Shown: piece by piece, positions 56,555 through 64,000 of the stretch
How positions within the stretch are numbered: the stretch's first letter is position 1
How the letters are laid out: every line of letters starts with the position of its first letter
Translations under genes and position numbers: made by a program
Origin: Micromonospora sp. C95
GTDB taxonomy: Bacteria > Actinomycetota > Actinomycetes > Mycobacteriales > Micromonosporaceae
Assembly (NCBI RefSeq): GCF_018070465.1
Contig: NZ_JAGPXT010000007.1
Coordinates: forward strand, 186,001 to 250,000
Reading direction: 5' to 3'
DNA length: 64,000 nucleotides
Notes under the pieces: model-generated
The model's database searches: none
Told to the model about the DNA's origin: nothing
The model's input: only the letters and a program-made list of their open reading frames with translations

Positions 56555-57076
56555 TCACGGCCGCTGACGCAGCGCGCGCAGCACGCCGTGTCGGCGCAGG
56601 GCCCAGGCCAGACGCCGTACGCTCGAATGCCGCACGAACAGCAGCGCCGCCCGCCGGATCAGTCCGAGCCGGTCGTGGCTGACCTGGTTGTCGATCGCCT
56701 GCCAGATCAGCTCGCGCACCCGGGCGCTGTCCAGCACCGCCCGCACCTCGCGTCGTACCGCAGGATCCTCGGCCGCCGAAGCGATGGCCGCAGCCTGACC
56801 CGGCCGGTCCATCAGCGGCTGCACCGCCGCGACGAGCGGCCGGCGCACGTCGTCCCGCTCCAGCAGCAGCAACACCGCCGCACGGATCTCGACCGCGTCG
56901 AGACCGGATCGCAGCAGCCTCAGCAGGCCGCGCTCCACCTCGCGGTCGTGATCGGGAACGGCCAGGGTGGCCAGCAGCACCGACACCTCGTCGAGATCGA
57001 TGAGGTGTCGCAACCCGCCCCGGAACTCCGGCAGACCCCACGCAACCTGCAGACCCTTCGCGAGATTGCGGTTCAT
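56555..57076 (-). CDS. Hypothetical helical protein
   Basis: The protein is 173 residues, MNRNLAKGLQVAWGLPEF. Rich in Leu and Arg, it looks like a helical repeat protein (LRHLIDLDEVSVLLATLA; EIRAAVLLLLERDDVRRPL; VREVRAVLDSARVRELIWQ, abridged). No signal peptide, membrane helix or known motif. It is convergent with the histidine kinase gene and may be missing a C-terminal segment (see the extension at 56486). Confidence 0.65.
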   Translation of the reverse strand: MNRNLAKGLQVAWGLPEFRGGLRHLIDLDEVSVLLATLAVPDHDREVERGLLRLLRSGLDAVEIRAAVLLLLERDDVRRPLVAAVQPLMDRPGQAAAIASAAEDPAVRREVRAVLDSARVRELIWQAIDNQVSHDRLGLIRRAALLFVRHSSVRRLAWALRRHGVLRALRQRP

Positions 57077-57239
57077 GCGCCCTCCGCTACCCGGGTGCGG
57101 CGGTCAGCGAAACCTGCGGTCTGTCCGGCCTGGTGCGGCCGAGTGCACGGGATCGGTGCATGGGTGCTGTCGAGCTGATGGCGCAGCCGGTTCACGCTGC
57201 CACGCGGCCACGGGCTTCCCGCCTGGTGGCACAAACGGT

Positions 57240-58238
57240 TCAGTCGGTGCTGTCGGCGGGCAGTCGCTCTGGTAGCCCGAGCCGCGGGAACTGGTCGTCG
57301 TGGAAGGTGACGATCTCGGCGATCGCCCCGTCGGTGACCCGCAGCACGTCGATGGTCAACGGCAGGTAGGCGCTCGCCGGCTTCCGCGAGTGATAGAAGG
57401 CGACGGCGGGCTGCCGGTTCACCCGGGTCTCGACGGCACGCAGACCCGTCATGCCCACGAAGCCGCTGTCGACCCAGTCGGTCACCACCGCGTCGCGGCC
57501 GACGTGCAGGCCCGGGGTCGGTGGCATCGAGCAGCGGACGTCGTCGCGCAGCAGCGCGGCGAGCCGGTCGATGTCCGTGGCCACGCTGGCCTCGGTGTAG
57601 CGGCGCACCAGCTCCCGTGTCCCGGCGTCCTCCTCGCCGCCGGTCCAGTCCTGCCGCTCGGCGGGCAGATGCTCCCGCATGCCCGCGCGGGCCCGCTGCA
57701 ACGCGCTGTTCACCGAGTTGACCGAGTCGCCGAGCAGCTCCGCGACGTCCTTCGCCGGCCAACCGAGGACGTCCCGCAGGATCAGCACCGCCCGCGGGCG
57801 CGGCGCCAGGTGCTGGACCGCGACCAGGTACGCCAACTCGATCGTCTCCCGCGCCACGGCGACGACCTCCGGGTCGTCCGCGACGCCCGCGGCCAACTCG
57901 TCGAGCAGCCGGTCCGGGTAGGGCTGCAACCACCGCACCTCACCGCCGGTCGCCGGCTCCGGGCGGCACTTGGCCAGCAGGTCCAGGCAGGCGTTGGTGG
58001 CGATCCGATACAACCAGGCCCGGAACGACGAGCGCCCCGCGAAGGTCTCCCGCCGCCGCCAGGCGCGCAGGAACGTCTCCTGGACGGTGTCCTCGGCATC
58101 CTCGAACGACCCGAGCATCCGGTAACAGTGCACGTGCAGCTCCCGCCGGTGCCGCTGCGCCAGCCCCGAGAACGCTGGCTCGTCGATCTCCCCCAGGCCG
58201 TCCACACCGAGATCCTTCGGCCGCGTGTCCGCATTCAT
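57240..58238 (-). CDS. ECF RNA polymerase sigma factor with C-terminal SnoaL-like domain
   Basis: The protein is 332 residues from MNADTRPKDLG; a longer start at 58319 lacks support. Sigma region 2 (HCYRMLGSFEDAEDTVQETF, then FRAWLYRIATNACLDLL) and region 4 (LPRPRAV-like LAPRPRAVLILRDVLGWP, AELLGDSVNSVNSALQRAR) are followed by a SnoaL/NTF2-like domain (~215-332, YTEASVATDIDRLAALLRDD). This fits the SigJ/SigX5-type ECF group, in which the C-terminal domain modulates activity without a separate anti-sigma factor. The target promoters are unknown. The 163 bp between this gene and the hypothetical gene hold no feature. Confidence 0.9.
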   Translation of the reverse strand: MNADTRPKDLGVDGLGEIDEPAFSGLAQRHRRELHVHCYRMLGSFEDAEDTVQETFLRAWRRRETFAGRSSFRAWLYRIATNACLDLLAKCRPEPATGGEVRWLQPYPDRLLDELAAGVADDPEVVAVARETIELAYLVAVQHLAPRPRAVLILRDVLGWPAKDVAELLGDSVNSVNSALQRARAGMREHLPAERQDWTGGEEDAGTRELVRRYTEASVATDIDRLAALLRDDVRCSMPPTPGLHVGRDAVVTDWVDSGFVGMTGLRAVETRVNRQPAVAFYHSRKPASAYLPLTIDVLRVTDGAIAEIVTFHDDQFPRLGLPERLPADSTD

Positions 58239-58331
58239 CACGTCATCCCCACCTCGTCGTGTCCCGTCGTAGGTATGACGGGTACGAGCGCGACAACTCA
58301 TCACCGGGTCGGTCGGCACCTCGGCGGCGGA

Positions 58332-58790
58332 TCAGCTACCCAGCCTGCGTACCGCTGTCGAGGACAACCTGGTCAGTTCGGGTTGCGCAGGCAGAAACAC
58401 CGTGGGGACACCGAGCGACTGGTTCATCGCGGCGAGACGGTGCTCGGCCTGCAGGTCGCTGGTGTTCCGCACGCCGCGGACGATCACTGCCACCTCATGG
58501 CTACGGCAGTAGTCGGAGGTCAACCCGCTCCAGGCCACCACGGTGACGGAGGTCCACTCGACCGGCAGGGCAGCCCGGACGGCGGCGGCTCGCTCCTCCT
58601 CGCCGACGTCTGGACGCTTGTCGCTGTTGACGGCGACCAGCACGACCACTTCGTCGAAGAGGTCACGTGCACGCCGCACCACGTTCACATGCCCGGCGGT
58701 GAAGGGATGGAAGCTGCCGGGGTAGACGGCGCGTACGCGACCGGCGGCGGGTGCTGTCGTCCCGGGCCCGGCCGATGGCGCGGGTGTCAC
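58332..58790 (-). CDS. Phosphopantetheine adenylyltransferase-like nucleotidyltransferase (CoaD-like)
   Basis: The protein is 152 residues with a GTG start. An 18-residue Ala/Pro-rich leader precedes the nucleotidyltransferase fold. The HIGH-type loop YPGSFHPFTAGH, the Arg in VIVRGVRNTSD and the C-terminal LSSTAVRRLGS (ISSTxVR) are the CoaD landmarks. The usual CoaD PGSFDP is PGSFHP, and the protein ends at once after the ISSTxVR-like motif. It may be a paralogue with another substrate rather than the housekeeping enzyme. Confidence 0.75.
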   Translation of the reverse strand: MTPAPSAGPGTTAPAAGRVRAVYPGSFHPFTAGHVNVVRRARDLFDEVVVLVAVNSDKRPDVGEEERAAAVRAALPVEWTSVTVVAWSGLTSDYCRSHEVAVIVRGVRNTSDLQAEHRLAAMNQSLGVPTVFLPAQPELTRLSSTAVRRLGS

Positions 58791-58955
58791 GACCGCGGCC
58801 GAGGGAACCGGAGCCGCGACCCTGGGTCGGTGCTCATGGTCCGACTGTAGGCTGCCGGATCCGCCGGCCCCCAGGGTGGGAAGGGCTTGACGCGCCGACC
58901 CTCATGAAGCATCGTCGATTGACACTCTCGAATGCCTTGACCACGGGGAGCACTG

Positions 58956-59510
58956 ATGAAGGCCTTCGTCACCACCACCCTCGTCGCCGCCCTGCTGCTC
59001 CTGACCCCCGGCAGCGCGCCCGCCGACCAGTCGGCAGCCGACCCGTCCTGCACCGGGCAGATCCATCCCAACCCCGGGTTCGAGCGTGGCACCGATGGCT
59101 GGGAGGCCGGGCCCCGCATCGTCGTGCTCGGCGACACGACCCGGCCCGCGCGCACCGGCCGTGCGTACGCCACCTTCGCCGGGTTGGACGTGACCCGCAC
59201 CGACCTGCTGCGCACCACCGTCACGGTCCCGGCCAACTGCGACCTGACGGTCCGCTTCTGGGTCCGGACCACCACCACCGAAACCCGCCGTGGCGATTAC
59301 CTGAACGTCGGGCTGGCGGTCACCGGCATCCCCCCGAAGACCCGGTTCTCCCTGGCCTTCGACGGCGGAGCAGAGTGGCGGCAGTACACCATGTCGTCCG
59401 GAACCGCAGCGACCGAACGCACCGCGACGGTCAGTTTCCTCGCCAGCGAGACGGCCGGCAACGGCGTCACGACCTTCGACCTCGACAACGTGGCCTTCAG
59501 GTTGAGCTGA
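58956..59510 (+). CDS. Secreted protein with a CBM4/9-like single beta-sandwich domain
   Basis: The protein is 184 residues with a signal peptide of ~24 residues (VAALLLLTPGSAPA). The mature part reads NPGFERGTDGWEAGPRIV and TGRAYATFAGLD, later DLTVRFWVRTTT and FDLDNVAFRL, the standard opening and closing of carbohydrate-binding (CBM4/9, DUF642-like) jelly rolls. It contains no catalytic domain. It overlaps the convergent acetyltransferase gene by 14 bp. Confidence 0.72.
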   Translation: MKAFVTTTLVAALLLLTPGSAPADQSAADPSCTGQIHPNPGFERGTDGWEAGPRIVVLGDTTRPARTGRAYATFAGLDVTRTDLLRTTVTVPANCDLTVRFWVRTTTTETRRGDYLNVGLAVTGIPPKTRFSLAFDGGAEWRQYTMSSGTAATERTATVSFLASETAGNGVTTFDLDNVAFRLS

Positions 59511-60174
59511 CGGGTCCACCCCGACCCGCACCACCGCTCTCGGTCAGGAGCGCCTCGGCCCCCACCGGCCGGAAGCCCGCCGCCTGGAATGCGCGGACGC
59601 TGCGTGCGTTGCCGGCGGCCTGCTGCGCCCAGACGGGCTGGCCGTCGGGCACCAGGTGCCGGGCGGCGGCGGCCAGTGCCCGCCCGAGGCCCCGGCCTCG
59701 ATGACCTTCGTCGACCTCGATCGCCGTCTCCCAGCGGCCTGCCACACCGCGGCCGAGGATGACGATTCCGCCGTCGGCCGCCCAGACGCGCAGTTCATCA
59801 CGGCGCTTACCGGCCCTGATCCGACGTGGATGATCCGCGTTGCCCACCTCTGTCAGGTCCAGCGGAGGCTCACCGGCCAGCGGGCTCGCCACGGTCAGGA
59901 GGTCGATCGTGTCCATGGCGCGCCGGGTGCGGTCGAGCAGCGCGCGCAGAAAGGCCGGATTCATCGCGGCCGCCAGGGGGTCGCAGTCGAGAGACGCCAG
60001 GATGCGGCGCACCCACACCGGGTTCTCGTCGGTGAAGACCACCGAGTGGGCGGTGAAGGCGACCACTCCGGCGTCACGACTGCTCGGCTGTGGCACCACG
60101 GTGACGCCGCCGTCCGGTGCCGGGAAGTGCCCCTGGGCTGCCGCATCCAGGATGTCCGCCAACTCGGTGCCCAT
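59497..60174 (-). CDS. GNAT-family N-acetyltransferase
   Basis: The protein is 225 residues from the ATG at 60174, with GGGAAGGGA upstream. The C-terminal GNAT part has the acetyl-CoA loop VDEGHRGRGLGRALAAAARH and AAGNARSVRAFQAAGFRPVG. The N-terminal ~100 residues (VAFTAHSVVFTDENPVWVRR) are an extra domain of unknown role. The substrate is unknown. Confidence 0.87.
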   Translation of the reverse strand: MGTELADILDAAAQGHFPAPDGGVTVVPQPSSRDAGVVAFTAHSVVFTDENPVWVRRILASLDCDPLAAAMNPAFLRALLDRTRRAMDTIDLLTVASPLAGEPPLDLTEVGNADHPRRIRAGKRRDELRVWAADGGIVILGRGVAGRWETAIEVDEGHRGRGLGRALAAAARHLVPDGQPVWAQQAAGNARSVRAFQAAGFRPVGAEALLTESGGAGRGGPVSST

Positions 60175-60402
60175 GATGGTCCCTTCCCGGCGCCCGGCGG
60201 TTCCCCCGATCAGTCCCGACACTTTCCAGAGCATGCCAGCTCGACAGCCACCGTGGTGTCCGCCAACTCCCCGCTGCGGCGCCGGCTGGGGGGCCGATGC
60301 GCACCGCCGCCGGATTCACTGTCGACTGCTCCTGACCATGGCGACTCCGTCCCCGTCGGTCAGCGCGCCTGACCACCGTGCACCAGGGGCGGCGACAACG
60401 GC

Positions 60403-60444
60403 AGGAGCCCTGCCAAGGCGAGAGCGAGCGATGGCAGGGCTCCT
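60403..60444 (-). terminator. Hairpin terminator downstream of the small membrane protein gene
   Basis: A perfect 13-bp stem (AGGAGCCCTGCCA and its complement) with a 16-nt loop starts 22 bp past the 3' end of the minus-strand small gene. The rest of the 60175-60465 gap shows nothing else. Confidence 0.6.
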
Positions 60445-60465
60445 CGGACGAGCACGCCGGGTTCG

Positions 60466-60615
60466 TCACTGACCGGTGATCACCGGCCAGGCGTAGGCCA
60501 GCAGGGCGCACGCCGCGCCGAGCAGCGCGAGCGAGACGCCCCGGGTAGGCAGGGGCAACGCGGCGAGCACGAGCAGGATGACCGCGACGACATAGAGGAA
60601 CGCCTGCACCGACAT
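60466..60615 (-). CDS. Very small membrane protein
   Basis: The protein is 49 residues with a good GAAGGAG ribosome site. MSVQAFLYVVAVILLVLAAL and ALLGAACALLAYAWP form two hydrophobic segments separated by a short PTRG turn. It is typical of two-helix micro-proteins of actinobacteria; function unknown. Confidence 0.7.
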   Translation of the reverse strand: MSVQAFLYVVAVILLVLAALPLPTRGVSLALLGAACALLAYAWPVITGQ

Positions 60616-60874
60616 GACCGTCTCCTTCGGGGGTTGGCTGACGAGCGGACGCTCTCTACCCGCGTCGTCGCAGTCGCCAAACCCCGCCTGCCCGGGCGTG
60701 ACGTCGGCAGAACCCGGTGCCCGACCACCGTCACTCAAGCCGAGGAGGCGAGCCCGGCAGCCGGCTTCGGACAGCCGTGCGCCGATCGGTTGACTCTCGT
60801 TCGTACCGCAGCGGGAGTCGGATCTCCCGCCTGAGCAGGATGTGACCAGGGACGGACCCGGTGAGTATGTCTGT

Positions 60875-62143
60875 ATGTCACGTACATTTCGGACACTGAA
60901 GCGCGTGGCGTCCAGCGTGGCGCTGGCAACCACCATCGCTGTCGTACCCGCCTCCGCCGCAGCGCAGCCGCATCCGCCAGCCGGGCCATCCGCCGGCGGG
61001 CTGGACCGCGCCGAGCTGCGCACCGCACTCGCCGCGGTACCCGAAGCCGGCGCCCCAGGCGTCCTGGTCGCCGTGCGCGATGGCCGGCGCGACTGGCGTG
61101 ACGCCGCCGGCCAGGCGTTCCTGACCAGACCCCGACCGATGCAGCCACAACTGCGGCACCGGATCGGCAGCGTCACCAAGACGTTCGTCGCCACCACCGT
61201 GCTCCAACTCGTCGACGAGGACCGGTTGGGCCTCGACGACCCGATCGGGCAGTGGCTGCCCGACGTCGTGCCGGGTGAGCTCGGCGACCAGGTCACCGTC
61301 CGGATGCTGCTGAACCACACCAGCGGCATCGGCAACTACACCAACGCCCTGCTCGACTCGTACGCGGCGATCAACCAGATGCAGGTCACCACGTACGCCC
61401 CGGCGGACCTGGTCGCCATCGGCCTGGCCATGCCGCCGACGAACGCTCCCGGTGCCCGGTTCAGCTACTCGAACACCAACTACGTCCTGGCCGGCCTGCT
61501 GATCGAAGAGATCACCGGCAAGGATGCGGCGGCCGAGGTGCAGCGGCGCATCCTGCGGCCGCTGCGGCTCACCGGAACGTCCTTCCCCGGCGCCGACCCG
61601 AGGATCCGCGGCCCGCACAGCGGTGCCTACTTCGCCCCGTTCGGCGTACGCGACCTCAGCGAGTTCAACATGAGCTGGGCCTGGACGGCCGGCGAGATGA
61701 TCGCCACCACCGCGGACCTGAACACCTTCTTCCGGGCGCTGCTCGGCGGTGACCTGCTCAGCCCGGCCGCTCTCGACGAGATGCTCACCGCCGTGCCGAT
61801 GCTGCCCGAACAGCCCGCCGCCGGCAGCTACGGTCTCGGCATCTACTCGCTGCCCACCCCGTGCGGCGAATTCTGGGGCCACGACGGCGCGGTCATCGGC
61901 CACCTGACGATCTCACTGCACAGCCGCGACGGCGCCCGCCAGGTGTCGTCCGGGATCAACCTCAGCCACTACCAGCTCGGCCTGCCCGATCCGCACCCGA
62001 TCGACATCGCCTGGAACACGTTGCTGCAAACCGCGATCTGCCCGACCGACGAGGTGAGCGACCGTTCGGCAGCGACCGTTGCGCGGCTGCCGAGCGTGAG
62101 CCGGCTGCCGGGCAACAACGACGCGGCGGTGGCCGTGCCCTGA
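60875..62143 (+). CDS. Secreted serine hydrolase, beta-lactamase/D-Ala-D-Ala carboxypeptidase-like
   Basis: The protein is 422 residues from the ATG at 60875 with GGTGAG upstream; GTG 60842 is an alternative. A signal peptide ends near ASAAAQ. Penicillin-recognition motifs are SVTK (SxxK), YSNTNY (YxN) and HDG in WGHDGAVIG in place of KTG, the layout of class C/esterase-type or DD-peptidase proteins. It acts outside the membrane; resistance to beta-lactams should not be assumed. A terminator follows. Confidence 0.9.
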   Translation: MSRTFRTLKRVASSVALATTIAVVPASAAAQPHPPAGPSAGGLDRAELRTALAAVPEAGAPGVLVAVRDGRRDWRDAAGQAFLTRPRPMQPQLRHRIGSVTKTFVATTVLQLVDEDRLGLDDPIGQWLPDVVPGELGDQVTVRMLLNHTSGIGNYTNALLDSYAAINQMQVTTYAPADLVAIGLAMPPTNAPGARFSYSNTNYVLAGLLIEEITGKDAAAEVQRRILRPLRLTGTSFPGADPRIRGPHSGAYFAPFGVRDLSEFNMSWAWTAGEMIATTADLNTFFRALLGGDLLSPAALDEMLTAVPMLPEQPAAGSYGLGIYSLPTPCGEFWGHDGAVIGHLTISLHSRDGARQVSSGINLSHYQLGLPDPHPIDIAWNTLLQTAICPTDEVSDRSAATVARLPSVSRLPGNNDAAVAVP

Positions 62144-62161
62144 CCCGAGTCACTGCTCGGT

Positions 62162-62196
62162 GATCCCCTGGCGGCCCGTTGGTCCGTCAGGGGATC
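62162..62196 (+). terminator. Hairpin terminator of the serine hydrolase gene
   Basis: GATCCCCTG pairs with CAGGGGATC, extended by a G-U pair and three more base pairs, 19 bp after the stop codon. The loop is 9 nt. Confidence 0.65.
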
Positions 62197-62317
62197 GCGG
62201 CGTCGCACCGCCGCCCGGTCGGGACGGCGGCGGCAGGAGGTGAGATGCGCCACGACGGTCACACCTGGGGTGCTGGCGGTGTCTTGGGTGTCGAACCGTC
62301 CGCGAAGGGAGTCAGAC

Positions 62318-63514
62318 ATGGCAGGGAACACCAGGGTGGTAGTGGTCGGCGGTGGATTCGCCGGCGTGATGGCGGCCAATCGCCTGATGCAACCCGGCGA
62401 CGTCACCGTGACCATGGTGAATCCGCGGCCGGACTTCGTCATCCGGCTCCGGCTGCACCACCTGGTCGCCGGTGTCCACGACGCGGTCGTGCCCTATCGG
62501 CAGGTGTTGGCCGAGGACGTTCGGCTGGTCCAGGACACCGTCACGGGGATCGACGCGGCTGGGCGCTGTGTGACTCTGCTGGGCGGCGGCATCCTCGGCT
62601 ACGACTACCTCGTCTACGCGGCGGGCAGCGCGAGTGCCGAACCACGTGTTCCCGGCGGGGCCGAGTTCGCCCACCCGATGGCCACCCTCGAGGCGGCGCG
62701 GCGGCTGCGCGCGATCCTCGACGACCGGCCGCCGGCGACCCCGGTCACTGTCGTCGGAGCCGGGCCCACCGGCATCGAGACCGCGGCCGAACTGGCCGAG
62801 CGGGGCCACCGGGTCAGTCTGGTCTGCGGGGGCCCGCTCGGCGCGTACCTGCATCCGGCGGCACGGCGTGCCGCCGCCGGGTCGCTCACCAGGATCGGCG
62901 TGGACGTCCTGGCCGGTCCCGGCACCGAGGTCACCGAGGTCACGCGGGACGCGGTGCGGCTCGACGACGGTCGTACGCTGCCGAGTGGGATCACCGTCTG
63001 GACCGCGGGCTTCGGGGTGCCGGATCTGGCCACGCGCAGCGGGTTGCGGACCGACGCCGTCGGCCGCCTGATCACCGACGAGACACTGACAAGCGTCGAC
63101 GACGAGCGCATCGTCGCGGCCGGGGATTCGGCCGCGCCGTCCGGCGTGCCGTACCGGATGAGCGCGTACACGGCGAGTTGCCTCGGCGCACACGCCGCCG
63201 ACACGGTGCTGCGGCGCATCGCGGGCACCTCTCCTGAACCGGCGAGTGTCTTCTTCGGCGCCATGTGCGTCGGCCTGGGCTCGCATGCTGGCATCTACCA
63301 GCTCGCCGGCCGGGACGACGTCGCGAACAGGATGTTCGTCGGCGGCCGTCTCGGCGCGCGACTCAAGGCTCTCACCTACCGGTTCGCCGTTGGTCACCTC
63401 ACGAACGAGGCCCGCAAGCCCGGATCGCACCGATGGCTCGGCAACAACAAGCGCCGGCAACTGCTGGAGATGGAATCGGGCCCGGCACGGGCTGCCGCTG
63501 ACCGCTCGGCGTAG
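62318..63514 (+). CDS. NDH-2-like FAD/NAD(P)-dependent oxidoreductase
   Basis: The protein is 398 residues from MAGNTRVVVVGGG, with GAAGGGA upstream. Two Rossmann folds: VVVVGGGFAGVMAANRLMQ for FAD and VTVVGAGPTGIETAAELAER for NAD(P)H. The FAD-contacting IVAAGDSA follows. This is the type-II NADH dehydrogenase/apoptosis-inducing-factor-like family. No membrane helix is obvious, so it would be peripheral at most. In Streptomyces, relatives often sit next to a SigJ gene; here the ECF sigma gene is 4 kb away. Confidence 0.88.
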   Translation: MAGNTRVVVVGGGFAGVMAANRLMQPGDVTVTMVNPRPDFVIRLRLHHLVAGVHDAVVPYRQVLAEDVRLVQDTVTGIDAAGRCVTLLGGGILGYDYLVYAAGSASAEPRVPGGAEFAHPMATLEAARRLRAILDDRPPATPVTVVGAGPTGIETAAELAERGHRVSLVCGGPLGAYLHPAARRAAAGSLTRIGVDVLAGPGTEVTEVTRDAVRLDDGRTLPSGITVWTAGFGVPDLATRSGLRTDAVGRLITDETLTSVDDERIVAAGDSAAPSGVPYRMSAYTASCLGAHAADTVLRRIAGTSPEPASVFFGAMCVGLGSHAGIYQLAGRDDVANRMFVGGRLGARLKALTYRFAVGHLTNEARKPGSHRWLGNNKRRQLLEMESGPARAAADRSA

Positions 63515-63547
63515 CCCGACGAGGTCCGCCCGGTCGCGCGATGGCGG

Positions 63548-64000
63548 CTAACGGGGGCGGCCGGGCAACGTGATCTCGAAATGGACGGTCTGGTAAATGT
63601 CGTCGCCGCCGTCACGCGGGTCGTGGATCGGCGTGGCCAGGCTCCGCCAGAACGATTCGGCACCGTCGACGCGCGGATCTGTGTGCAGGTAGAGCGCCTG
63701 ATAGTGCGGTTGCTGGGTGACGAAGTCGATGGCGAGGCCGACGAGTGCCCGGGCGAGGCCGCAGCGTCGGTGTTCCGGTCGGACGTAGACCCGGAACAGC
63801 TGCGCGGTGGTGTCGTCCGGGTAGCGCTGGGCGAGGAAGCCCGGGTGCGGTGGGCTCTTGGGCCCGCCGGCGCGCACCGCGGTGGTGCCGACCACCTCGT
63901 CGCCCTTGGTGGCGACGAACAGTGCGTGCTGCTCCGGCGCGAGGTAGGTGCCGTCCAGGTCGACGACGTCCCGGTGCCAGTCGGGCCGGTAGCCGTGGCC
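63548..64000 (-). CDS. GNAT-family N-acetyltransferase, 5' end outside window
   Basis: About 150 codons are visible up to the window edge; the gene begins beyond base 64000. The acetyl-CoA site is VYVRPEHRRCGLARALVGLA, preceded by ALFVATKGDEVVGTTAVR. C-terminal text (FWRSLATPIHDPRDGGDDIY) closes normally. The substrate is unknown. Confidence 0.82.
   Translation of the reverse strand, partial: GHGYRPDWHRDVVDLDGTYLAPEQHALFVATKGDEVVGTTAVRAGGPKSPPHPGFLAQRYPDDTTAQLFRVYVRPEHRRCGLARALVGLAIDFVTQQPHYQALYLHTDPRVDGAESFWRSLATPIHDPRDGGDDIYQTVHFEITLPGRPR

Noticed and set aside
60875..62143. Beta-lactamase
   Set aside because: SxxK and YxN are shared by DD-peptidases and esterases; HDG instead of KTG and the context do not support a lactamase call.

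Overview
The window is high-GC chromosomal DNA from a filamentous actinomycete. Many start codons are GTG, most gene pairs inside operons overlap by 4 nt (GTGA/ATGA), and the gene families (Methyltransf_19-type methyltransferase, XRE-MAP pair, qcrCA, CBM2-linked hydrolases, streptogrisin-like protease, furA-katG) fit Micromonosporaceae, most likely Micromonospora. That placement is inference from gene content. I saw no rRNA, tRNA, CRISPR array, transposase, integrase or phage structural gene. About 69 protein genes are supported, two of them cut by the window edges.

Layout. 1-8.2 kb is a polysaccharide-use locus: the 3' end of a xylanase-type secreted protein with CBM9 and CBM2-like modules, a Tat-exported GH43-like beta-propeller hydrolase, a divergent LacI-family regulator with two matching operators, an FAD-dependent oxidoreductase, and a carbohydrate ABC importer (lipoprotein plus two permeases, no ATPase). 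8.2-11 kb is katG with its translationally coupled, probably leaderless FurA regulator. 11-13.5 kb holds a receptor Ser/Thr kinase whose extracellular part resembles a CBM2 module, and a lipoprotein. 13.5-18 kb has a methyltransferase, an AlkD-like repair protein, a HAD protein, an XRE/methionine aminopeptidase divergent pair and a VOC protein.

17.9-25.9 kb carries secreted functions: a Cip1-like secreted protein and a CBM2-GH62 arabinofuranosidase, each behind a near-perfect CebR-type palindrome, and a streptogrisin-type protease with a C-terminal PPC domain. An AraC regulator, hydrolase, metallo-hydrolase and methyltransferase lie between them. 26.6-32.5 kb includes a PLP enzyme and a respiratory-type cluster (DUF305 protein, cytochrome cc QcrC, Rieske QcrA, copper-chaperone-like lipoprotein, MscS channel) with no qcrB or ctaE beside it. 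32.5-48.5 kb is mixed housekeeping and stress genes with several regulator/target pairs. The most striking is a TetR gene separated from a TIM-barrel protein gene by a 40-bp inverted repeat.

48.5-56.4 kb is the most system-like region: two divergent operons, one with an NAD-dependent epimerase and a polytopic glycosyltransferase-like protein, the other with a GT2 glycosyltransferase, a DUF2064/TIGR04282-type transferase, a methyltransferase, a membrane b-cytochrome/molybdopterin fusion, a small membrane protein and a two-component system. Tight translational coupling suggests one function, perhaps assembly of a glycolipid or glycoconjugate tied to an envelope redox enzyme. 56.5-64 kb ends with an ECF sigma factor carrying a SnoaL-like domain, a CoaD-like protein, small secreted proteins, acetyltransferases, a serine hydrolase and an NDH-2-like oxidoreductase.
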